A stretch of 64,000 bases of DNA from Eubacterium sp. AM49-13BH (GCF_003464165.1 NZ_QSEK01000011.1:1-64000); one strand, 5' to 3'. Positions 1 through 10,179 are shown, counted from the first letter of the stretch. Notes: generated from the sequence alone by a model not told the origin. Program-made: numbers and translations.

Positions 1-1089
1 GTCGTGCCTTGGCAGTCTCAGCTTCCTGCTCTTTTGCAAATCTGTCTGCTTCTGCCTGTGCCTTCTTAGCCTCTGCCTGTTTCTGAATTTCGAACTGTTT
101 TGCTTCTGCTTCCTTCTGTCTCTGGTAAAGCTGTGCATCAGCCTTCTGCTGTGTTGCGTATTTCTCTGCTTCTGCCTGCTTACGTATATCTGCATCAAGT
201 GTTTTTTCCTTAACAGCAATCTCTTTCTCTCTTAACTCAATCTCTTTCTCCTGCTTTGCAATATTAGCATTCGCAGTTGTAATTTCGATTGTTTTTCTCT
301 GTTCCTGCTGCTGGATTTCGTATGCAGCATCAGCCTCAGCTTTCTTAACATCTGCTGATCTCTTTAATTCCTGTTTCTTAATCTCAAGTTCGTTATTTCT
401 TTCTGCAATAGCAGTCTCAGCTTCGATTCTTGCATCATTTGCCTGCTTTGTTGCATTAGCCTTGGCAACTGCAATATCCCTTTCTGATTCTGCTCTTGAT
501 ATCTGTGCTGATTTACTGATACTTACAACCCTGTCAATACCAAGGTTCTCAATAACATTTCCCTCATCAGTAACATTCTGGACATTAAAGCTTACTATTT
601 CAAGACCCATTCTTGCCATATCCGGAGCAGCATTTTCCTGTACCTTCTCAGCAAACATCTTTCTGTCCTGAACAATATCTTCCAGCCTCATCTGTCCTAT
701 AATCTCACGAACATTACCCTCTAATACATCTCCTACTGAGTTTCTGATATAATCTTCGTTCTTGTTAAGGAAGTTGCTTGCTGCTTTCTCAAGCATTTCC
801 TTAGAAGAACCAACCTTAATCTTTACAGCAGAATCAATATTGACATTAATATATTCATTGGTTGGAACTGATTCCTTTGTCTTGACATCAACAGAAATCA
901 TCTTGAGTTCAAGTTATCAACTCTCTGTAAGAATGGAATTCTTAATGCTGACTTACCAATAACAAATTTAGGATTCTTTCTAAGACCTGAAACAATCAGT
1001 GCCCTGTCTGTTGGTGCTTTAATATAACTTGCAAGAATAAAAACGATAAATAAAATCACAACTACCCCAATAATAATTGCTAATTCCAT
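1..1089 (-). CDS. Flotillin-like SPFH protein (partial, apparent frameshift)
   Basis: Membrane-anchored SPFH/flotillin scaffold protein; family members organise membrane microdomains. One N-terminal membrane segment (ELAIIIGVVVILFIVFI) is followed by the SPFH start (RIPFLQRVDNL). After an apparent 1-base loss near 903 the frame continues as MISVDVKTKE, through the SPFH domain, into a long Ala/Glu/Lys/Gln-rich coiled coil (KAEADAAYEIQQQEQRK style). The frame stays open to base 1, so the C-terminus lies outside the window. I chose the ATG at 1089 because GAGGG sits 8 bases upstream; an ATG at 1104 lacks a ribosome site. The gene lies 47 bases downstream of the zinc-ribbon membrane protein and is probably co-transcribed. 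The family is certain; whether the break is real is not. Confidence 0.85.
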
Positions 1090-1136
1090 AAAATATACCC
1101 TCATCTTTCTAATTACTCATTAGTTAATAACTGCCA

Positions 1137-2795
1137 TTAAAACCCAAGTCTTGCACTACCAGAAGAACTCTTTCCATTAAACAATTCATTATATAGATTA
1201 TCACTGAACACATTAGATAAAACATTTAAATTCTTCATAAGCTCATATGCCAGTGTTGTGCTCTGTGTATCAGTAAGATTAGCAAGATTATAAGCTCCCG
1301 AATAATCTGATGCAGAATATTTTAACTTGCTGAATTCCTTCTGTGTAGCTTCACCTGAAAGCTTCATATCTATATTGCTGCCATCAATATTACTATTCAC
1401 ATAAAGATTATCAATCTTTACCGTTGTTCCTGATGCACTGAGCTCTGCTCCTGCTTTGATATACTCTTTATTCTGAGTCATCTCTAATGCCAGTGCAGCC
1501 TTATTATCCTGTGTCTTTACTGTATACTTCATATTAATATCATCAACATCTGCTTCGATAACAACATATTCAAATGGATTGTCATTGCCAAGAAATGACA
1601 TTGCAATAAATCCTTTTTCGCTTGTGTTATAATCTGCCGCATCAATTGCAAGCCTTACAATCTCATCCTTCTTATTAACATACATTGATATTGTAACTGG
1701 CTGCATATCACTTAATGAACTCTCAATACTGCTCTTGATAGTTGTCTGTGAAACACCTGCCATTGTAAGAAGTGTCATATAAGAAGAAAGATCTTTACTT
1801 GCATATAATTCATCAATGACTGTTTCGCATGCCTTAATAACAGCATCCTTAGTTATTGTTATGCTATATTCAGAAACCTTGATGTCTCCGTTATCAGAAT
1901 TATATGTAAGCTTATCGCCCTTCTTGTATTCACATTCTTCTGCAAATGTGTTAATACCTTTAACTACACATTTAACTGCAGCATTAACAGGTTCTCTGTA
2001 CAATTCAATATTGCTTGTATCAATTGATGAGAAATACTTTGAAATACTGCCCATACTTCCATAAGAAAAGCCTGAATCAATTTCATCCTCTAGCTGTGCC
2101 AGTGAAATCACGAATGACTCTGAGAACAACTCAGGAACTTTGAAATACATGTTATTACCATCTGAATAAAATGTAGCTGTAAGTGCTGTAGCTGAACCAT
2201 TCTGTAACTTAATCTCTCCTGCCATCTTCTCTGTAGAAGCATCCATCTGAATATCATATGTAACTGTATCAGCCTTTATATAATCTGAATACTTCTCGCC
2301 ATCAATTGTGGCAGTATCAATCTTTAATGTACCTGTTATCTGACTCTTATCTGATACAGATGTAAATGACATATTATCAAACGCACTGCTTGCTGTATTC
2401 TCAAGACCTGTTCCAAGCTTCTTGATAGCTGCTTTTGCATGCTTATCTGGTGATAACACATTAGGAAGTACTACAAATCCAATTACTGCTGCCGCTGCCG
2501 CAATAACTGCTATTATAGCAACAACAATTGGCCATTTCTTCTTTTTCTTCCTAGGCTGTGGCTGCATAGGAGGTGCTTCCTGATATCTTGGTACGTCTGC
2601 ATTCACTGGAGGAACTGCCCCTGACTGTGGCTGAGTTCCAAACTGCTGCTGTACAACCGGCTCACTCTGTACCGTCTGTACAACCGGTTCGTTCTGTACA
2701 GGTGTTTCCTGTACTGGCTGTGGATTTAAAGGATTTCCACACTTTGGACAAAACTTAGCTGTCCCTGCATTATATCCGCATTTTGTGCAAAACAT
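1137..2795 (-). CDS. Zinc-ribbon membrane protein with large extracellular domain
   Basis: 552-aa protein of unknown function. It starts with a double-CxxC zinc ribbon (C3, C6, C16, C19), then a Pro/Gln/Val-rich linker to about residue 80, a basic KKKKK stop, one membrane helix (about 88-110), and a ~440-aa domain expected outside the cell. That domain is rich in Ser, Thr, Asp and beta-type sequence and I see no enzyme motif in it. The topology (cytoplasmic ribbon, single helix, secreted domain) is common in Firmicute zinc_ribbon_2 proteins. A GAGGGGAGAA ribosome site precedes the ATG. It is followed by the flotillin gene on the same strand, so a membrane-domain role is possible but is only inference. 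Confidence 0.85.
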   Translation of the reverse strand: MFCTKCGYNAGTAKFCPKCGNPLNPQPVQETPVQNEPVVQTVQSEPVVQQQFGTQPQSGAVPPVNADVPRYQEAPPMQPQPRKKKKKWPIVVAIIAVIAAAAAVIGFVVLPNVLSPDKHAKAAIKKLGTGLENTASSAFDNMSFTSVSDKSQITGTLKIDTATIDGEKYSDYIKADTVTYDIQMDASTEKMAGEIKLQNGSATALTATFYSDGNNMYFKVPELFSESFVISLAQLEDEIDSGFSYGSMGSISKYFSSIDTSNIELYREPVNAAVKCVVKGINTFAEECEYKKGDKLTYNSDNGDIKVSEYSITITKDAVIKACETVIDELYASKDLSSYMTLLTMAGVSQTTIKSSIESSLSDMQPVTISMYVNKKDEIVRLAIDAADYNTSEKGFIAMSFLGNDNPFEYVVIEADVDDINMKYTVKTQDNKAALALEMTQNKEYIKAGAELSASGTTVKIDNLYVNSNIDGSNIDMKLSGEATQKEFSKLKYSASDYSGAYNLANLTDTQSTTLAYELMKNLNVLSNVFSDNLYNELFNGKSSSGSARLGF

Positions 2796-2825
2796 AACAT
2801 TTCTCCCCTCTCTTGTTTTTTTATT

Positions 2826-2854
2826 ATAGTATCAAATAAAATGTATATTTTCAA
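2826..2854 (-). promoter_or_regulatory. Putative sigma-A promoter for the zinc-ribbon/flotillin pair
   Basis: Minus strand reads TTGAAA, 17 bases, TACTAT, about 30 bases upstream of the zinc-ribbon gene. It lies in the AT-rich gap after folA. Confidence 0.5.
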
Positions 2855-2915
2855 TGAAAAAAATATGCAAGAAACTTTTCTATCATATCCGTTTCTGCAC
2901 GATTCAAAGAACAAT

Positions 2916-3404
2916 TTACATTTTACAGTACTTTTTAAATTCGTAGCACAAATCAAAGTATGTATGTTCCTCACTCATCTGTGTGACTTTCCATTCTGGT
3001 ATCTTATCCAGATTAGGAAAATGTGCATCTGCATCATATTTATAATCAACACTCGTTATATGTGCCACATCGCAATATGGAAGAAACTGTTCAAATACAG
3101 ATTCTCCGCCAATTACATATACATCCTCTGACTTATATGATGCAACCTTTTCAAGTGCCTCTTCTACTGAATGTACTACAACAACTCCGTCCTTCTTATA
3201 TGACAAATCATTAGTAAGAATAACATTATATCTGTCTATAAGTGCTGTTCTGTCTGTAATCTGTTCATAAGTCTTTCTTCCCATTATTGCAGCTTTTCCT
3301 GCTGTTTCCATTCGGAAAAGCTTAATATCTTCTGGAATATTAACAAGAAGATGTCCCTGTTTCCCTATTGCCCAGTTCTTATCTACTGTTGCTATCAGAT
3401 TCAT
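2916..3404 (-). CDS. folA: Dihydrofolate reductase
   Basis: Reduces 7,8-dihydrofolate to tetrahydrofolate with NADPH; cytoplasmic folate cycle. At 162 aa it is the normal bacterial length. Visible marks are the N-terminal strand MNLIATVDKNWAIG, the IPEDIKLFR helix carrying the substrate-binding acid (D26, equivalent to E. coli D27), the IMGRKTYEQI NADPH segment, and VYVIGGESVF. It starts 2 bases after the hflX stop, so it is the last gene of the tight ptsI-hflX-folA run and is probably translationally coupled to hflX. No anomalies. Confidence 0.97.
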   Translation of the reverse strand: MNLIATVDKNWAIGKQGHLLVNIPEDIKLFRMETAGKAAIMGRKTYEQITDRTALIDRYNVILTNDLSYKKDGVVVVHSVEEALEKVASYKSEDVYVIGGESVFEQFLPYCDVAHITSVDYKYDADAHFPNLDKIPEWKVTQMSEEHTYFDLCYEFKKYCKM

Positions 3405-3406
3405 AA

Positions 3407-4648
3407 TTACAACTTCCCTTCTATCTCCTTAGGAACATAGGCAAGCACCTTGATTCCATCTTCTGTGTACTCTTCACTTTCAAGCTGTCCAAACTGTCTT
3501 ATAAGCTGTATCTTGCCTGCTTCACTGTAAGGAAATACTCTTTCAATTCTTATTCTGCTCTTAAGAATAATTTCCTGTATGCACTCTTTAAATGCATCAA
3601 GGCCATTGCCTCTTATGGCAGATATATTGTATGTGTAGTCTGCGTGTAAATCTTTAGCTGCCGGTTTCTCCGGTAAAACATCACATTTATTAAATAATGT
3701 AATAACAGGCTTTCCTTCAACACCTAACTGCTTTAGTGTTGCATATACTGTTGACATCTGCTGTTCATAGTCCGGGTTGGATACATCAACAACATGCACT
3801 ATAATGTCTGCATACTTTGCCTCTTCAAGAGTACTTTTGAATGCTTCAATAAGATTATGTGGAAGCTTTCTTATAAATCCGACTGTATCAGTAAGCAACA
3901 CTTTCTCTCCATTAGGAAGTTCCATACTTCTTGTTGTAGGGTCAAGTGTTGCAAAAAGCTTGTCCTCCGACAACACACCTGCATCAGTAAGCTTGTTAAG
4001 AAGCGTTGATTTGCCGGCATTGGTATATCCAACTATAGCCGCAACAGGTGTTGAGGTCTTAGCTCTTTTGCTTCTCTGGATATCTCTGTGCTCCTTCATA
4101 TCCTTAAGGTCTGCTGAGAGCTTTGATATTCTGTCCCTTATAAGTCGTCTGTCTGTCTCAATCTTTTTCTCACCGGGACCTCTTGTTCCTATTCCGCCAC
4201 CAAGTCTTGACATTGATGTTCCGAAGCCTGCAAGTCTTATTGAACGGTACTTTAACTGTGCCATCTCAACCTGAATCTTACCTTCACTTGATGTAGCTCT
4301 TGCCGCAAATATGTCAAGAATAACCATTGTTCTGTCCATAACTTTAACGTCAAGTTCATCCTCAAGATTCTTAAACTGGGCAGGACTTAATTCGTCATCA
4401 CATATAATTCCCGTAGCATCAAGCTCGTCAATCATAAGTCTTAATTCTTCAATCTTTCCCTTGCCAATATATGTTGCAGGGTGAAAATTATCTCTTGTCT
4501 GAATCATCCTTCCAACTGTCTGTGCGCCCGCTGTCTTGGCAAGCTCTCTAAGCTCATCCAGAGAGCGTTCTGTATCATCATCTGTATCAAATGCTACTCC
4601 AACCAGAATAACTTTCTCGATAATCTCATCTGTTTCATAAACTGCCAT
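3407..4648 (-). CDS. hflX: Ribosome-associated GTPase HflX
   Basis: HflX-family GTPase that binds the 50S subunit and rescues or splits stalled ribosomes. The 413-aa protein has the N-terminal HflX domain (residues about 25-200, including HPATYIGKGKIEEL and the Gly-rich RLGGGIGTRGPGE linker at 148-160). The G domain has P-loop GYTNAGKST (207-215), DTVGF (G3) and NKCD (G4). Family length and motifs are complete. The gene lies 14 bases after ptsI and 2 bases before folA on the same strand. An AGGAA site precedes the ATG. Confidence 0.97.
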   Translation of the reverse strand: MAVYETDEIIEKVILVGVAFDTDDDTERSLDELRELAKTAGAQTVGRMIQTRDNFHPATYIGKGKIEELRLMIDELDATGIICDDELSPAQFKNLEDELDVKVMDRTMVILDIFAARATSSEGKIQVEMAQLKYRSIRLAGFGTSMSRLGGGIGTRGPGEKKIETDRRLIRDRISKLSADLKDMKEHRDIQRSKRAKTSTPVAAIVGYTNAGKSTLLNKLTDAGVLSEDKLFATLDPTTRSMELPNGEKVLLTDTVGFIRKLPHNLIEAFKSTLEEAKYADIIVHVVDVSNPDYEQQMSTVYATLKQLGVEGKPVITLFNKCDVLPEKPAAKDLHADYTYNISAIRGNGLDAFKECIQEIILKSRIRIERVFPYSEAGKIQLIRQFGQLESEEYTEDGIKVLAYVPKEIEGKL

Positions 4649-4662
4649 ATATATATTTCCTT

Positions 4663-6390
4663 TTATTTTTTATTTCTTTCTGATAAATAGTCACTAAGAT
4701 AGTCTGTTACTTCCTTCTCAGTTGCCATTGACATAACCTTATCTGTTACAAGTCCGGCTTCTTTAAGTGACCAGTCTGCAATTGTCTTTCTTGTCTCTAA
4801 TACCTTTCCTGTTGATACTGAGAATTCATCCAGGCCAAATGATAACAATATAGGAGCCATTAAAGCATTTGCAGCTGCCTCACCACACATTCCGGCTTCA
4901 ATACCTGCATTATGGGCACATTCTATTATCCTTCTTATAAGTCTTAATACTGCCGGATTGAATGCAGAATACAGATATGCTACATTTTCATTGCATCTGT
5001 CTACTGCAATAGTATACTGTGTGAGGTCATTAGTGCCTATTGAAAAGAAATCAACCTCCTGTGCTATAACATCTGCCATGACAGCAGCAGCAGGAGTCTC
5101 AATCATAACGCCTATATGGATATTCTTGTCATAACTAATTCCATTACGTTCAAGATTACTGCATATCTTCTTAATAAGCTCCTTGACCTGTCTGATTTCA
5201 TTAACCGATGTAATCATAGGTATCATAATTCTTATAGAACCATATGCACTGGCTCTTAATATCGCACGGAGTTGTGTCGTGAATATATCAACTCTGTCAA
5301 GACAAAATCTTATTGCACGGTATCCTAAAAATGGATTGGTTTCTTTAGTAAGGCCCATATAAGGAATATCCTTATCACCACCAATATCAAGTGTTCTTAT
5401 TGTAAGTGGCATACCTTTTGTCAGCACTGCTGCCTTCTTGTATTCCTCAAACTGCTCTTCTTCTGTAGGCAGCGCACTTTTGTTAAGAAACAGGAATTCT
5501 GTTCTGAAAAGTCCCACACCTTCAGCTCCCGCCTTAACTGCCTTGGCAGCCTCTTCAGCTCCTCCAATATTGGCAGCAAGCATAACTTTTTTGCCATCAG
5601 CTGTCTCTGTGCTTTTATTTATAAATGTCTTTAATTCTTCAATATGTTCTTCGTATTTCTTTTTTTTCTTCTCATAGATAGAAAGAGTTCTCTGTGTAGG
5701 GTTAATAAATACTTCTCCATACGCTCCATCTATTATTATAGAATCACCATTACCCACCTTTTCAAGAATACCTTTTACGCTAAGTACTGCCGGAATCTCA
5801 AGTGCCCTGGCAAGAATAGAAGCATGTGCTGTGTCGCCACCTTTTTCCGCAACAATACCTGCAACATGTGCTATATCCATTGAAGCTGTCATAGATGGTT
5901 TAATCTCATCTGCCACAATAACAGTATTATCAGGAAGATTAGTTAAGTCAAATGCTTTCTCTCCTTGTAATATCTGTATCATGCGCTCCTTCATATCCTG
6001 AATATCTGTAACACGCTGTTGCATATCAGAATTATCCATTGAAGAAAACAGTTTAATAAGCTTATTGCATACATCTTCAAATGCTGCCTCTGCACAGATG
6101 TTATTATTCTCAATTGCAGCGACAACCTCACTTTCTGTTGTAATATCCTTCACAAGATATATCTGGTTCTTAAGTACAAGTGCATCCTTATCTGACTCTC
6201 CTAGCTTCTTTTCAAGGTCAGTTAGCAGGCTCTCTGTCTGCTCCATAAATATTTTCCTTGCCTCAAAAAACCTTGCTTTCTCTTCATTTGCGTTATAATG
6301 TGTTCCTCTGTTTACAACAGCATTATTATTAGACACTACAAGTACATGCCCAATGCCTATTCCTCTGGAAGTTCCTATTCCTCTTTCCAT
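4663..6390 (-). CDS. ptsI: PTS enzyme I (PEP-protein phosphotransferase)
   Basis: First protein of the sugar phosphotransferase system: takes phosphate from PEP onto a histidine and passes it to HPr. At 575 aa it matches the family. Residues 1-20 carry the GIGTSRGIGIGHVLV start, the phospho-His loop GGDTAHASILAR places the active His at 189, and the PEP-binding TIM barrel follows (EGVGLFRTEFLFL, DIGGDKDIPYMG, active-site Cys in MCGEAAANA). Unusually for Firmicutes, no ptsH lies beside it; the only HPr-like gene in the window is 28 kb away. It sits between the GDPD gene and hflX with 15-base gaps. Confidence 0.96.
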   Translation of the reverse strand: MERGIGTSRGIGIGHVLVVSNNNAVVNRGTHYNANEEKARFFEARKIFMEQTESLLTDLEKKLGESDKDALVLKNQIYLVKDITTESEVVAAIENNNICAEAAFEDVCNKLIKLFSSMDNSDMQQRVTDIQDMKERMIQILQGEKAFDLTNLPDNTVIVADEIKPSMTASMDIAHVAGIVAEKGGDTAHASILARALEIPAVLSVKGILEKVGNGDSIIIDGAYGEVFINPTQRTLSIYEKKKKKYEEHIEELKTFINKSTETADGKKVMLAANIGGAEEAAKAVKAGAEGVGLFRTEFLFLNKSALPTEEEQFEEYKKAAVLTKGMPLTIRTLDIGGDKDIPYMGLTKETNPFLGYRAIRFCLDRVDIFTTQLRAILRASAYGSIRIMIPMITSVNEIRQVKELIKKICSNLERNGISYDKNIHIGVMIETPAAAVMADVIAQEVDFFSIGTNDLTQYTIAVDRCNENVAYLYSAFNPAVLRLIRRIIECAHNAGIEAGMCGEAAANALMAPILLSFGLDEFSVSTGKVLETRKTIADWSLKEAGLVTDKVMSMATEKEVTDYLSDYLSERNKK

Positions 6391-6405
6391 ACGTATGCCC
6401 CCATT

Positions 6406-8217
6406 CTACTGATTAAACACATATCTGATCATATTAATAATTGTTTCAGAAGTATCTCTTGAATAAATTGTTTCCCTTGCAAGAACCGGATTATCTGTGA
6501 TGACACCGTCAACTCCTTTATTAGTCAGGTTCTTGATAGAATCCTTATTATTAACCGTCCACGCATACACCTGTTTACCTGAATTATGAATTGCATCTAT
6601 AGTCCTCTTTGATAAAAATGCTGCATTAACACTAAAGAAATCTATATTCTTCATATCATAATAATCGCCATACGCCGCAGATAATATATATCCGACTCTA
6701 ATATTTTCATCACATGATTTTGCTGCCGATAAAGCTGAACTGCTAAATGATGTTATTACGCAATCATTCTCCATATTATATTTTTCAATGAGAGCGACTG
6801 TTTTCCTTGCAAGTTCTTCACTATTATCAGCAGGCTTTAATTCTATATTAAGCTTTATCTTTCCCTGTGCAAGTTCTAGTACTTCTCTAAGTCCTGGTAC
6901 TTTCTCACCTTTATATTCAACTGAATACCATGAACCTGCATCAAGCCTTCTAACCTCTTTGTATGTCATATTTGCAATGTTTTCATCCACACCTGTTGTA
7001 CGATATGCATTAGAATCATGCATCACTATAACTTCTCCATCACTTGTAAGCTGTACATCAAGTTCAATATAATCCGCCATATCATCTATAGCTTTCTGAA
7101 ATGCTGCCATTGTATTCTCAGGTGTCTCTGTTGAAGCCCCCCTGTGAGCCATAACCTTAGTCTCATGAAAGATAGCTACATTTTCAAATGGATTATCATT
7201 AAATGTCATTATAAGATAAAATGCATCTGCAACAACAGCAACTGTTAAAACAATACTATATATTATCTTTCTTCTTTTTGCAGGACCTTCCTGTATATCT
7301 GTGAACTCAAACGTAATATCGTCCACATCAGTATATTTGTAATACATATGAGAAATAGCCGAAAAAGACAGTGGTATTGCAACACATACAAGAATACATT
7401 TTATAATTAGTCTTTCTGTTCTTAATGCAGACAGAAATATAGCATTACCAAGATATGCCATATTAAGAATCTTAACACCTGCAACAAGAAATACTGATAT
7501 AAGCACATAAGTTATTCCAATAATTGCAAGCATAACCAGATTATACACAACAAGTGCTGATATTGTTCCCATTGGATGCTTCTTAACCATACGAGCACTT
7601 TTCTTATATGCTTCCCTAAATCCCAGTCCTTCCATCATGCATATATTCATTGCATATATTCCCGGAATAACAATTGCGTATATAATAATAAACACAAATA
7701 TAACTTCAACCTTAATATACCAGTGATTCCTAATGATATACATTTTAATTAAATTAGTATTAGTCTCACTGTATAAGACATTAAACCATACAGTTACATT
7801 GGAAGCCAGAATTGATATGAAGTAAAATATACTCAGTCCAACATGCCTTGGCTTAAAAACATTTTTAAAAACCTTATAAGAATTATAAAATATATCAACA
7901 AGAGATGCATTACATGATGTTCTCTTTGTCTCAAAACAGACTGAAAGATATGTCATCTCATAAGTGCAATAGAATACAAATATACCAATAGCAAGAAAAA
8001 TTGCAAATATGACTACAGGATGTGTCATTGCTCTCTGAATATATTCATTAGTAAGATAATTCACTCCTGCTATCTTCATAAGAAAATTAATTGCGAATAA
8101 AACAATGGGGAATATAACAGCAAAAGCAACAAGCTTGTATGCCAGTTCAAATGTCCATACATGCCTGCTGCTGTCAATTAAAAGACTAAAATTGTTTCGT
8201 AACTTTTTAAAAATCAT
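6406..8217 (-). CDS. Membrane-anchored glycerophosphodiester phosphodiesterase
   Basis: Hydrolyses glycerophosphodiesters such as lipid or teichoic-acid breakdown products to glycerol-3-phosphate and an alcohol. The first ~340 of 603 residues form the multi-helix GDPD membrane domain (about 7-8 hydrophobic helices). The catalytic TIM barrel begins at about 355, with the diagnostic His-Arg pair (H358, R359 in MAHRGAST), metal ligands E385 and D387 in IELDVQL, and the second His (H400 in VMHD). The C-terminal DGVITDNP is typical. It lies 37 bases after the CmpB-like gene and 16 before ptsI. Confidence 0.93.
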   Translation of the reverse strand: MIFKKLRNNFSLLIDSSRHVWTFELAYKLVAFAVIFPIVLFAINFLMKIAGVNYLTNEYIQRAMTHPVVIFAIFLAIGIFVFYCTYEMTYLSVCFETKRTSCNASLVDIFYNSYKVFKNVFKPRHVGLSIFYFISILASNVTVWFNVLYSETNTNLIKMYIIRNHWYIKVEVIFVFIIIYAIVIPGIYAMNICMMEGLGFREAYKKSARMVKKHPMGTISALVVYNLVMLAIIGITYVLISVFLVAGVKILNMAYLGNAIFLSALRTERLIIKCILVCVAIPLSFSAISHMYYKYTDVDDITFEFTDIQEGPAKRRKIIYSIVLTVAVVADAFYLIMTFNDNPFENVAIFHETKVMAHRGASTETPENTMAAFQKAIDDMADYIELDVQLTSDGEVIVMHDSNAYRTTGVDENIANMTYKEVRRLDAGSWYSVEYKGEKVPGLREVLELAQGKIKLNIELKPADNSEELARKTVALIEKYNMENDCVITSFSSSALSAAKSCDENIRVGYILSAAYGDYYDMKNIDFFSVNAAFLSKRTIDAIHNSGKQVYAWTVNNKDSIKNLTNKGVDGVITDNPVLARETIYSRDTSETIINMIRYVFNQ

Positions 8218-8254
8218 ATAATTATCCCCGAATCAATTGTCAATAAGATGCTGA

Positions 8255-8848
8255 TTATCTGTGAAACATCTTAATAAACTTTCTCATCTCCGCTCTGATA
8301 TCCATATTCTGCATATTAAGACTTTCCGAAAAACTCTGCATAAAATCCGCAGTATATGAAAAGACAAGAATCATTGCCATAACGCTGGCAATCCTGTAAT
8401 CGATTGAGAATACAAAACGCTCCACAAATTTATTCAAAAATCCGAATATAAATACGGCAACAAACCCCCAGGCAAGTGTTGACTGTAAGCATATGATGCC
8501 TTTGTAATTAAACTTAAGATGATCATAATTCCACCACACTTCACCAAACAGCTTTAACATAACCTGTGCTGTAAGATACTCAAATGCTGTAGCACATATA
8601 CATCCGAAAATATATAGTGCAATATAATTATGCTCTATAGGTTTAAAAATATTAAAAGCAATGAGTGTTCCAAATCCGTATATTATACAGAAAGGAAGCT
8701 TGGCAAACCCTCTGTTTTCCCAGTACCCAAGCTGCTTTCTGATAACTACACATTCCATACACCAGCCAAGAAAGCTGTATATGAAGAACCATATAACCAG
8801 CTGGCTTATATTCATGCTTCTAAATGTTATACCCAATAAATGTGACAT
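8255..8848 (-). CDS. CmpB-like multi-pass membrane protein (putative ABC permease)
   Basis: 197-aa integral membrane protein resembling the putative ABC-transporter permease family PF06541/CmpB, widespread in Clostridia and without a settled substrate. It opens with the typical FFIYSFLGWCMECVVIRK segment (WxxE in helix 1), followed by GFAKLPFCIIYGFG and about four or five further helices; the C-terminus is charged and soluble. No ATP-binding partner lies nearby, so transporter function is unproven. The ATG at 8848 follows a strong GGAGGGGCGTT site. It lies between icd and the GDPD gene. Confidence 0.82.
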   Translation of the reverse strand: MSHLLGITFRSMNISQLVIWFFIYSFLGWCMECVVIRKQLGYWENRGFAKLPFCIIYGFGTLIAFNIFKPIEHNYIALYIFGCICATAFEYLTAQVMLKLFGEVWWNYDHLKFNYKGIICLQSTLAWGFVAVFIFGFLNKFVERFVFSIDYRIASVMAMILVFSYTADFMQSFSESLNMQNMDIRAEMRKFIKMFHR

Positions 8849-8889
8849 AACGCCCCTCCATCATTAAATGGAAACCAACGGACTTCTAA

Positions 8890-10098
8890 TTAAAGAAGTC
8901 CCTCAAGAGTCTGCCTTATTGCACTGATGAAATCCTGTGTATTAAGTGTTACAGGATTCTCCATTGTTGTAATAAGAGCAAGATCCTTTGTCATCTTTCC
9001 ATCTTCAATAGTCTTAATGCATGCACGCTCAAGAGTATCAGCAAATTTTCCAAGCTCAGGAATATTATCCAGCTCTCCTCTTTTTCTTAAAGCGCCTGTC
9101 CATGCAAATATAGTAGCAATAGGGTTAGTAGATGTTTCTTCACCCTTAAGATGCTTATAATAGTGTCTCTGTACTGTTCCGTGTGCAGCTTCATACTCAT
9201 AGTATCCATGAGGTGATACAAGAACAGAAGTCATCATTGAAAGTGAGCCAAATGCTGTGGCTACCATATCACTCATAACATCTCCATCATAGTTCTTGCA
9301 AGCCCAGATATATCCACCCTCTGAACGGATAACTCTTGCTACTGCATCATCTATAAGTGTATAGAAATATGTTATTCCTGCTTCTTCAAACTTAGTCTTA
9401 TACTCAGCATCAAATATCTCCTGGAATATGTCCTTAAATGTATGGTCATACTTTTTAGAGATCGTATCCTTAGTTGCAAACCAAAGATCCTGCTTTGTCT
9501 CAAGTGCAAAATTAAAACAGCTTCTTGCAAAGCTCTCTATAGAATCGTTGAGATTGTGCATTCCCTGAAGAACACCTGCACCCTTAAAGTTATGAATAAG
9601 CTCTCTTGTCTCTTCACCAGCCTCATTAGTAAATACAAGTTCTGCCTTACCAGCTTCAGAAACCTTCAACTCAGATGCCTTATATACATCACCATATGCA
9701 TGTCTTGCAATTGTGATTGGCTTCTTCCATGTCTTAACATATGGCTCAATACCCTTAACGATAATAGGGGCTCTGAATACTGTACCATCAAGCATGGCTC
9801 TTATTGTTCCGTTAGGACTCTTATACATCTCTTTAAGGTTATATTCTGTCATTCTTGCTGCATTAGGTGTAATTGTTGCACACTTTACTGCAACACCGTA
9901 CTTCTTTGTAGCTTCTGCTGAATCTATAGTTACCTGATCATTAGTCTCATTTCTATGTACAAGACCTAAATCATAGTATTCTGTGTTAAGGTCAATAAAA
10001 GGAGTGAGCAGCTCGTCTTTGATAAGCTTCCACAATACTCTTGTCATCTCATCTCCGTCCATCTCTACAAGTGGAGTTGTCATCTTAATTTTGTCCAT
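8890..10098 (-). CDS. icd: NADP-dependent isocitrate dehydrogenase (type II)
   Basis: Oxidatively decarboxylates isocitrate to 2-oxoglutarate, supplying glutamate synthesis. The 402-aa sequence belongs to the eukaryote-like homodimeric class ([18 protein letters not shown] at the start, [19 protein letters not shown] for the substrate Ser/Asn loop, [10 protein letters not shown] for NADP binding, [10 protein letters not shown]). It is not the E. coli-like class. In a fermentative anaerobe it would act in a partial TCA branch (inference). It has its own promoter at 10140-10168 and is the first gene of the minus-strand run. Divergent from asnB. Confidence 0.96.
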   Translation of the reverse strand: MDKIKMTTPLVEMDGDEMTRVLWKLIKDELLTPFIDLNTEYYDLGLVHRNETNDQVTIDSAEATKKYGVAVKCATITPNAARMTEYNLKEMYKSPNGTIRAMLDGTVFRAPIIVKGIEPYVKTWKKPITIARHAYGDVYKASELKVSEAGKAELVFTNEAGEETRELIHNFKGAGVLQGMHNLNDSIESFARSCFNFALETKQDLWFATKDTISKKYDHTFKDIFQEIFDAEYKTKFEEAGITYFYTLIDDAVARVIRSEGGYIWACKNYDGDVMSDMVATAFGSLSMMTSVLVSPHGYYEYEAAHGTVQRHYYKHLKGEETSTNPIATIFAWTGALRKRGELDNIPELGKFADTLERACIKTIEDGKMTKDLALITTMENPVTLNTQDFISAIRQTLEGLL

Positions 10099-10139
10099 AA
10101 TATAAAGAACCTCTCTTTCTTTTTCTTACCTGATTAATT

Positions 10140-10168
10140 ATTATAATTTATTTCAAATGTTTTGTAAA
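10140..10168 (-). promoter_or_regulatory. Sigma-A promoter for icd
   Basis: Minus strand: TTTACA, exactly 17 bases, TATAAT, about 40 bases upstream of the icd ATG. It is back to back with the asnB promoter. Confidence 0.7.
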
Positions 10169-10179
10169 CAGAAACTGAC

